Origin: Alphaproteobacteria bacterium
GTDB lineage: Bacteria > Pseudomonadota > Alphaproteobacteria > UBA8366
Length of the DNA stretch: 64,000 nucleotides
Direction: 5' to 3'
Assembly: GCA_021774335.1 (NCBI GenBank)
Contig: JAJFJD010000057.1
Span: 55,957 to 119,956 of the forward strand
In this document: piece by piece, positions 58,970 through 64,000 of the stretch
Numbering within the stretch: position 1 is the first letter of the stretch
How the letters are laid out: each line of letters opens with the position of its first letter
The notes under the pieces: model-generated
What the model was told of the DNA's origin: nothing
The model's input: only the letters and a program-made list of their open reading frames with translations
Databases searched by the model: none
Position numbers and translations under genes: made by a program

Positions 58970-59725
58970 TCAATTGCTGCCGAACACCTTCTTCAACACC
59001 TCGGTCGAGCGCTTGAGCGGATTCTGCCGTATCGCGGCTTCCTCCTTGGCGAGATAGTGGAAGATACCGTCCATGCCTTTCTCGACCACATAGTCGGTGA
59101 GGTTGGCTTTCGCGTCGGGGACGAAGGGGATCTGCTTGTACTGGCCCATGACGCTGTCATAGGACTTGATGGCGCCCACTTCGGACAGGCTTTCGTTGAC
59201 CACCGGCGCCATCTCGGCGGCCAGCGGCTTGGTCATTTTGCCTTGGAAGTATCGCGTCGCCGCGTCGTCAGGGCCGTTATAAATCTTCTTGGCGTCGTCA
59301 ACGGACATGGCGGCGATGGCATCGACGAATAACGTTTTGGCTTTGGGTGCGGCGACTTCGGCGGCACGATTCAGTTTCAATTCCAGATCGTCCAACATGC
59401 CCGACATGCCGGCCGCGCGCAGGGCGCTCTGGACCGATTTGAGCGAGCCGGGGAGCGGCAGATGGATCGCCGGGTCGCCGTTGTAGCCGTCACTCTTGCC
59501 GACCTGGGTGACCACCCGGTCGGATCCGACCCGTAGCGCTTCCTTGAGGCCTTGGGTGATCTCGCCGGTGCTCAATCCGCCGATGCCGCTACTGCCGCCG
59601 CCGGATTTCGATCCGCCCAGCATTTCCTGACCTTTTTTGAGCAGGTCGCCGAATTGTGCGTGACCAGGCCCCACGGTGAAAACCAGCGCGCTGGCCGCGA
59701 AACCAGCAAGTATCATTCGCCTCAT
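58970..59725 (-). CDS. DUF4197 exported protein
   Basis: A 251-residue protein with an N-terminal signal (MRRMILAGFAASALVFTVGPGHAQ). The DUF4197 domain covers about 50-240: LSTGEITQGLKEALRVGSDRVV, the INL-like IHLPLPGSLKSVQSALRAAGM, and FVDAIAAMSVDDAKKIYNG. Periplasmic; function unknown. A low-complexity Gly/Ser stretch lies at about 36-48. Confidence 0.9.
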   Translation of the reverse strand: MRRMILAGFAASALVFTVGPGHAQFGDLLKKGQEMLGGSKSGGGSSGIGGLSTGEITQGLKEALRVGSDRVVTQVGKSDGYNGDPAIHLPLPGSLKSVQSALRAAGMSGMLDDLELKLNRAAEVAAPKAKTLFVDAIAAMSVDDAKKIYNGPDDAATRYFQGKMTKPLAAEMAPVVNESLSEVGAIKSYDSVMGQYKQIPFVPDAKANLTDYVVEKGMDGIFHYLAKEEAAIRQNPLKRSTEVLKKVFGSN

Positions 59726-59968
59726 AGGTGTAAACTCTCAAGAATTTCTACGTGGCGTCTATCTTGCGGGAACATGCGGATGTCCACAAGCGGTGCATTG
59801 TTACAGATTGGTGATCGCAATGGCCGATAGTTGGGTGCGCAAGAGAGTCGGCATTTCGACGAAGCTGCGCTAATAATTGAGGGGGACGTCACCGCACCGC
59901 CGGATGGGCGGATGCACCGTGTGCGTCCGGGAAATTTTTCGACGCTAAAAAAACGATGGCGGGGAACC

Positions 59969-60595
59969 ATGCGAATTTACATTGCCGGACAGAAAGTACT
60001 CGGTCAGCAAGTCTACGATCTTTGCGTCAAACGCGGTCACGAAATGGCGGGCGTCAGCGCGCCGGCCCATGCCGGCGATGGCGAGAAACCCGACCGGCTG
60101 CGGGCGGCGGCCGAGGCGGACGGCGTGCCCTGGCTGGAATCCGGCAAATTGAACGCGGACACGTTGCCCGATGGGGTGGATTTGATCGTTGCCGCACATA
60201 GCCATGATTTCATTGGCAAAAAGACGCGCGAAAAGGCTCGCTTAGGAGCGATCGGATATCATCCCAGTCTGCTGCCGCTGCACCGTGGGCGCGACGCGAT
60301 TATCTGGACGATCCATATGGGCGAAAAGGTTGCCGGCGGTAGTGTCTATTGGATGAACGACGTCATGGACGGCGGCGATATCGCGGCGCAGGAACATTGC
60401 TTCGTGCCACCCGGCATTTCTGCCGGCGATCTGTGGCGTGAGACCCTCCACCCGCTTGGTCTCAAGCTCTACGAAAAAGTGCTGGCCGACCTGGAGCAGG
60501 GCATCGAGATTCGCGAGAAGCAGAATCACGACCTTGCGACCTGGGAACCGTCGTGGAACCGGCCGAAGCTAAAGCGGCCCGATCCGGAAAGCTGA
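59969..60595 (+). CDS. Short formyltransferase-fold protein
   Basis: A 208-residue protein consisting only of the formyltransferase catalytic fold. MRIYIAGQKVLGQQVYDLCVKRGHEMAGV at the start, the H-x-S-L-L-P motif in AIGYHPSLLPLHRGRDAIIW near 92-111, and the catalytic Asp in YWMNDVMDGGDI near 127-138. It lacks the Fmt C-terminal domain, so probably formylates a small amine or sugar nucleotide. GGGGAA precedes ATG 59969; the 46 upstream codons in frame look non-coding. Confidence 0.82.
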   Translation: MRIYIAGQKVLGQQVYDLCVKRGHEMAGVSAPAHAGDGEKPDRLRAAAEADGVPWLESGKLNADTLPDGVDLIVAAHSHDFIGKKTREKARLGAIGYHPSLLPLHRGRDAIIWTIHMGEKVAGGSVYWMNDVMDGGDIAAQEHCFVPPGISAGDLWRETLHPLGLKLYEKVLADLEQGIEIREKQNHDLATWEPSWNRPKLKRPDPES

Positions 60596-60633
60596 ACGGT
60601 CCGTCCGCCGTTCCCGCATGTAGGATGCCCATT

Positions 60634-60647
60634 GTGATTTCGATCAA
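60634..60647. promoter_or_regulatory. FNR/FixK-like box upstream of hemerythrin gene
   Basis: GTGAT-TTCG-ATCAA matches TTGAT-N4-ATCAA with one mismatch, 62 bp before the hemerythrin start codon. Confidence 0.45.
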
Positions 60648-60709
60648 TGGGGCTGGCGCGCCGTCGCGATACCCTCTCCGCACATCCATGATGCGAAGAG
60701 GAGTATGGC

Positions 60710-61273
60710 ATGTCCGCCATCTTGCGGCTGCTGCAACGGGACCATACGAATATCAGCCGTCTCTTGCGGGTATTAGAGGGGCAACTGGCCGTGCTCGAGG
60801 CGTCCGATCCCGTCGATTACGACCTGATTGTCGATATTCTCGACTACTGCCGTTCCTTTCCCGACCGGTATCATCATCCGCTTGAGGACCGTGTGCTAGA
60901 GGCATTGCGGTCACGGGATAGCGACGCGGCGGCGCGGGTCGGCGATCTTGCGGCACAGCACGCGACATTGGCGGCTGAAACGACGGCCGCATTGAGCCTG
61001 TTTCTGGATGCCCGTGGCGGTACGGAGGTTTCGCGCGATGAACTCATCCGCACCGGGCGGGAGTTTCTGGCGCATTACCACCAGCATATTGAGGTCGAGG
61101 ATGGATTCTTTTTTCCGGCTGCGGAAAAGGCGCTTCGGGAGACGGATTGGCAGGATATAGAGAATGCCTGGGTCGGTCCGGTTGACCCGGTCTTTGGAGA
61201 TCGTGAAGAGGAACACTACCGGCGGCTCCGCCGTGAGGTCCTGACGCAGCATTCGCCCGCGAACACAGCGTGA
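60710..61273 (+). CDS. Hemerythrin HHE domain protein
   Basis: A 187-residue di-iron binding four-helix bundle. Ligand-bearing helices: LLQRDHTNISRLLRVLE near 7-23, YCRSFPDRYHHPLEDRVLEAL near 46-66, LAAQHATLAAET near 80-91 and FLAHYHQHIEVEDGFFFPAAEKAL near 118-141. Such proteins bind O2 or NO or protect from nitrosative stress. AGAGGAG precedes ATG 60710. A possible FNR/FixK box upstream fits a redox role. Confidence 0.92.
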   Translation: MSAILRLLQRDHTNISRLLRVLEGQLAVLEASDPVDYDLIVDILDYCRSFPDRYHHPLEDRVLEALRSRDSDAAARVGDLAAQHATLAAETTAALSLFLDARGGTEVSRDELIRTGREFLAHYHQHIEVEDGFFFPAAEKALRETDWQDIENAWVGPVDPVFGDREEEHYRRLRREVLTQHSPANTA

Positions 61274-61282
61274 GCAAGCGGT

Positions 61283-62308
61283 CTAGAGTCCGAGGCGCTC
61301 GTTCAGCTTGAGGTCCTCCACGGTACCGCGCAATTCCTGGATCTGCCGCAGAACCTTTCGGAGCGAATCCGTTTCCAGCACCGTTTTGTGCAGCGATGCG
61401 GCCTCGAAGAGGTTTTGGCCGTACGGAATAAGCAGATAGAGCCGGTCATCCCGGAAACAGGCTCGAAGACGGGCCTTGTCGAAGGCGTCGGCAACGCTCA
61501 GCAAGCGCTCCATGAAAGCCGGCGTGAGCAGATAGCGGGCCTCGACCTGATCCGATGAGAACACTTCAAACCGGTCTTCGAAGCGAGGGTCCTCCAATTG
61601 CACGGTTTCGAGCTTGCTGGTCTTGTCTCGGATCCAGTTGAGGGCGGTGCCCAGGTCTTCTTTGATGATCGTATGCCCGTTGAACCGCTTGTTCATGCGC
61701 AATACCACAGCGACGCCGTCGAACGCGGTGGTGCGGCGCGTTCCCCTTTTCGTTCGCGTCACCTTGATCAGCTTAACTTCCTCGAACTCCAGTTCGACAC
61801 CATGGTATTCGCCCCAAAACCCGTCTTCATGGCTCCGCTCGTCATGGCTGTGCAGGATACCGGTGTCGCCGAAGGAGGCACATAGATCGCGGCCATTCGC
61901 GTCGAAGTTCAGTTTGAAGAAGGTGGCAACGGGACGCAGGATCTCCTGTTTGAAGCCGACCAGGAATTTTGTGCGCGGACGGTTGATCCAACTGCCGGCA
62001 CCAACCGCCGCGACGAAGGCGCCGCCGATTGCGACATCATAATAATGCGGCGGGATCAGACTGGGGCCGAACAGGACGCCGGCCGCAACCACGGGGATTG
62101 CGGCCAAGGCACAGATCAGCAGGCGGAAATTGAACGTCTTGCGCGCCGCCAGGCGGGCGTCTTCGACCATGCCCAGGACCGGTGCTATATGGGTCGTGAA
62201 ATAGGCTCCAAAGCCCGCCTCATGCGCGTGCTGCTCGTCGAAGGCGACGGATGGGGCGGTGTCGCCACCGGGCGCGGGGCGGTCTATGTCGGCCTCAGAG
62301 GTGGTCAC
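61283..62308 (-). CDS. DUF3137 membrane protein, LemA operon partner
   Basis: A 341-residue protein. Two membrane helices near 63-80 (FRLLICALAAIPVVAAGVL) and 90-107 (DVAIGGAFVAAVGAGSWI) are followed by the DUF3137 soluble region, with ELEFEEVKLIKVTRTKRGTRRTTAFDGVAVVL near 175-206. Function unknown. It overlaps the end of the LemA gene by 14 bp; the pair is common in proteobacteria and is probably one transcript. Confidence 0.88.
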   Translation of the reverse strand: MTTSEADIDRPAPGGDTAPSVAFDEQHAHEAGFGAYFTTHIAPVLGMVEDARLAARKTFNFRLLICALAAIPVVAAGVLFGPSLIPPHYYDVAIGGAFVAAVGAGSWINRPRTKFLVGFKQEILRPVATFFKLNFDANGRDLCASFGDTGILHSHDERSHEDGFWGEYHGVELEFEEVKLIKVTRTKRGTRRTTAFDGVAVVLRMNKRFNGHTIIKEDLGTALNWIRDKTSKLETVQLEDPRFEDRFEVFSSDQVEARYLLTPAFMERLLSVADAFDKARLRACFRDDRLYLLIPYGQNLFEAASLHKTVLETDSLRKVLRQIQELRGTVEDLKLNERLGL

Positions 62309-62849
62309 TGGCGTTGACCGCGGACCGTTCCTGCGTCGATGCCTCGAACAGCGGCATTTCGCCGATACCGATCATTCGGGCGATCATGCTCGTCGGCCAG
62401 ATATGGACGGCGTTGTTCAAGGCGTTGACCGCTGCGTTATAGAAACGGCGGGCCGCCGCGATATGGGCCTCGACCTCGGCATAGGTGCGCTGAGCGTTGA
62501 CCATTGCCTCATCCGACTTGAGGTCGGGATAGGCTTCGACGTTGATCATCAGCTTGCCGAGTTGGTCCTGCAGGGCGGATTCCAGGCTGAACCGTTCGCT
62601 GGCCCGGTCGGCACCGGTAGATTGGGCAGCCGTCCTCAGGCGGGTGATTTCGCTCAGCAGATCGGTTTCGTGCGCCATGAAACGCTTGGCGATCGCCAAG
62701 ATGTTGGGAATGAGGTCGTGGCGTTTCTTGAGTTGGACGTCGATGCCCGAAAATGCTTCGTGAGCTTTATTACGTTTCTTTATAATACCCGCATAAAGAA
62801 ACCAAATTAATACCCCAATACCACCAACAATTATTAGAGTTTCCAGCAT
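62295..62849 (-). CDS. LemA family protein
   Basis: A 184-residue protein with one N-terminal membrane helix (LIIVGGIGVLIWFLYAGIIKKRN), then the LemA helical bundle: AFSGIDVQLKKRHDLIPNIL near 32-51 and the C-terminal RRFYNAAVNALNNAVHIWPTSMIARMIG. The 5' part is unusually AT-rich. First gene of the LemA-DUF3137 pair. Function is not well defined in the family. Confidence 0.93.
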   Translation of the reverse strand: MLETLIIVGGIGVLIWFLYAGIIKKRNKAHEAFSGIDVQLKKRHDLIPNILAIAKRFMAHETDLLSEITRLRTAAQSTGADRASERFSLESALQDQLGKLMINVEAYPDLKSDEAMVNAQRTYAEVEAHIAAARRFYNAAVNALNNAVHIWPTSMIARMIGIGEMPLFEASTQERSAVNASDHL

Positions 62850-62929
62850 TCTGAACTTCTCCAGTATTGCGAGTTTTGGAATTTAATCTCTGGTAGTCTC
62901 AGGGTCTTTTAATTCAGCTAGGTTTTATT

Positions 62930-63154
62930 CTAGCGAAGCGCCATCCGTCCGTCGACTAATTCGTAGGTCTCCTGGCGCAGCCAGTAATACGCCGCTTCAT
63001 AGGACTCGAATGGGGTGACCTGGTTCCAGCTCTTCTGTGGGTCAACGACCTCGCACCCGCCATCAGGCTGCGACCGCAGTACCAGCAAATGGCCGCTGGA
63101 CGGGTCCGGATAGAGCCACACCTCCATCCATTGGGTGTGCGTGCGAATGTCCAT
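62930..63154 (-). CDS. Small hypothetical protein (74 aa)
   Basis: Unrecognised compact protein, MDIRTHTQWMEVWLYPDPSS at the start and YEAAYYWLRQETYELVDGRMAL at the end, rich in Trp and Tyr with alternating polar/hydrophobic residues. ATG 63154 is chosen because upstream codons show no conservation-like pattern; GGGGAG lies upstream. Between LemA and the MlaC-like gene on the same strand. Confidence 0.55.
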   Translation of the reverse strand: MDIRTHTQWMEVWLYPDPSSGHLLVLRSQPDGGCEVVDPQKSWNQVTPFESYEAAYYWLRQETYELVDGRMALR

Positions 63155-63335
63155 TACGCGCACCGCTCCCCGGGCTTGGCAGCAACGGCCAGTGTAAGGC
63201 CGGATTTGGTTACATGCGTCATCTGTTCGATCCCACCCAATCGGACCGTCCGGCGGTCGATGCCGGGCGCAAGGTGCCAGCAAAGAGCACTCCGGATTCC
63301 GGCAAAAGCCGGTATATCCGGTGCGCGGCGCGCCC

Positions 63336-63971
63336 TCAGCACGATGCCGGCTTCGTTCCCTCTAAACGGTTGCAGATTTCCGTAATCAAATGATCGAAGC
63401 CCTGCTTCTCGAGCACGGATTTATACTCGGCGCGGGTTGCGGAGAGTTTCGAGATGCCTTGGACCGACACATCAAAGATGCGGATTTGACCTTCGTCGCG
63501 AAACAAGCGCCAGTTCATGTTCACCGGCGATTTCGACGGTAGCCGGACTCGCGTGATGACCGAGACGCCCGCTGGTTCGTGCTCTACCGAGCGGATGATC
63601 TTGATTTCCGCCTTGGAATATTTGATCAACTGCTTTTTGAAGCTTTCCAGGATGAAGTACTGGAAGATATCCATGAACTTCTCTTGCCCGGCTTGGTCGA
63701 TCTCCTTCCAGTGCTTGCGGAGGACATAGCGCCCAATTCGCTGCATATCGAGCTGGTTTAGGATGTTCGCCTTCAGGAACGTATCGACGTTTTCGGCGGT
63801 AAGATGCCCGTTATTGAGCAACGGCTCGAGTTTGTCGGCGATCGACCGGACATAGGCTTCCGGGTCTGCGGCCCGTGCGGGCGCACTGAAGAATAGGCTC
63901 GCAACGAGGATAATGATCGCTGCCGTACCGGCACTCTTCACGGTGCCTCCGGCCGAGTTTGTTAATGCCAT
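63336..63971 (-). CDS. mlaC: MlaC-like phospholipid-binding ABC transporter protein
   Basis: Periplasmic carrier that shuttles phospholipids between the outer-membrane complex and the inner-membrane MlaFEDB transporter. 211 residues with a signal peptide (AAIIILVASLFFSAPARAA, about 17-35). The MlaC/Ttg2D domain has QRIGRYVLRKHWKEIDQAGQEKFMDIFQYFILESF near 77-111, and VNMNWRLFRDEGQIRIFDVSVQGISKLSATRAEYKSVLEKQGFDHLITEI at the C-terminus. Other mla genes probably lie beyond 64 kb; nothing else is complete there. Confidence 0.9.
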   Translation of the reverse strand: MALTNSAGGTVKSAGTAAIIILVASLFFSAPARAADPEAYVRSIADKLEPLLNNGHLTAENVDTFLKANILNQLDMQRIGRYVLRKHWKEIDQAGQEKFMDIFQYFILESFKKQLIKYSKAEIKIIRSVEHEPAGVSVITRVRLPSKSPVNMNWRLFRDEGQIRIFDVSVQGISKLSATRAEYKSVLEKQGFDHLITEICNRLEGTKPASC

Positions 63972-64000
63972 GACGCCCCTCAGAGAAATCTGGATTTCCG

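Noticed and set aside
1..64000. CRISPR arrays, insertion sequences, prophage or integrase genes
   Set aside because: No regularly spaced repeats, no transposase- or integrase-like protein and no terminal inverted repeats were seen. The only mobility hint is the tRNA-Glu end repeat.

Overview
The window is high-GC DNA from a free-living alphaproteobacterium, most likely Rhodospirillales-like. This rests on gene content: a Nudix-type NadQ regulator beside nadA, class I PHA synthase with a PhaR-type box, PAS_5-like sensor proteins, Flp pilins, L13/S9 with a long S9 extension, and a sigma-54-driven hook gene. There is no rRNA, CRISPR array, insertion sequence or recognisable integrase. The only tRNA is tRNA-Glu(TTC).

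Layout. 1-24.7 kb is mostly housekeeping. It holds nadA and its regulator with two operators, a lipoprotein, a cupin, an enoyl-CoA hydratase/CoA-binding/O-acetylhomoserine sulfhydrylase block, rplM-rpsI, argC with a DehI-like protein and an M20 amidohydrolase, and a TetR/old yellow enzyme/GST detoxification block with three copies of one operator. Next come a tiny very basic gene whose 3' end overlaps a terminator, phaC, an OmpA lipoprotein, aminotransferase-hom-glpX-recJ (recJ broken by an in-frame TAG), and flgE.

24.7-58 kb is a patchwork of accessory genes. It starts at tRNA-Glu and ends near an exact 16-bp copy of that tRNA's 3' end. Contents include a ferric-reductase-like flavoprotein, two microproteins coupled to an NSS transporter, a universal stress protein behind tandem FNR/FixK-like boxes, a glycosyltransferase and a GNAT-like protein. 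There are also four separate TauD-type dioxygenases, a formyltransferase, a sulfatase, a PEP-mutase-family enzyme, a TadG-like protein, a CocE-type hydrolase, an H-NOX/histidine kinase pair, SodC and an M24 peptidase. Two copies of a pseudo-receiver LuxR regulator plus Flp pilin module occur here, as does a two-gene operon ending in a UGSC-family selenoprotein whose internal TGA is read as selenocysteine. 58-64 kb returns to ordinary genes: DUF4197, a formyltransferase, hemerythrin, DUF3137-LemA and MlaC.

Main points for a second look: (1) the UGSC selenoprotein with a visible SECIS hairpin; (2) a 52-codon ArfA-like gene whose terminator lies inside the reading frame, predicting a non-stop mRNA; (3) an exact 12-bp palindrome, TCTACTAGTAGA, found three times, twice inside genes where it forces rare CTA-CTA-GTA codons; (4) the amber codon in recJ; (5) several operators that can be read directly (NadQ, TetR/NemR-type, PhaR, FNR/FixK, sigma-54).
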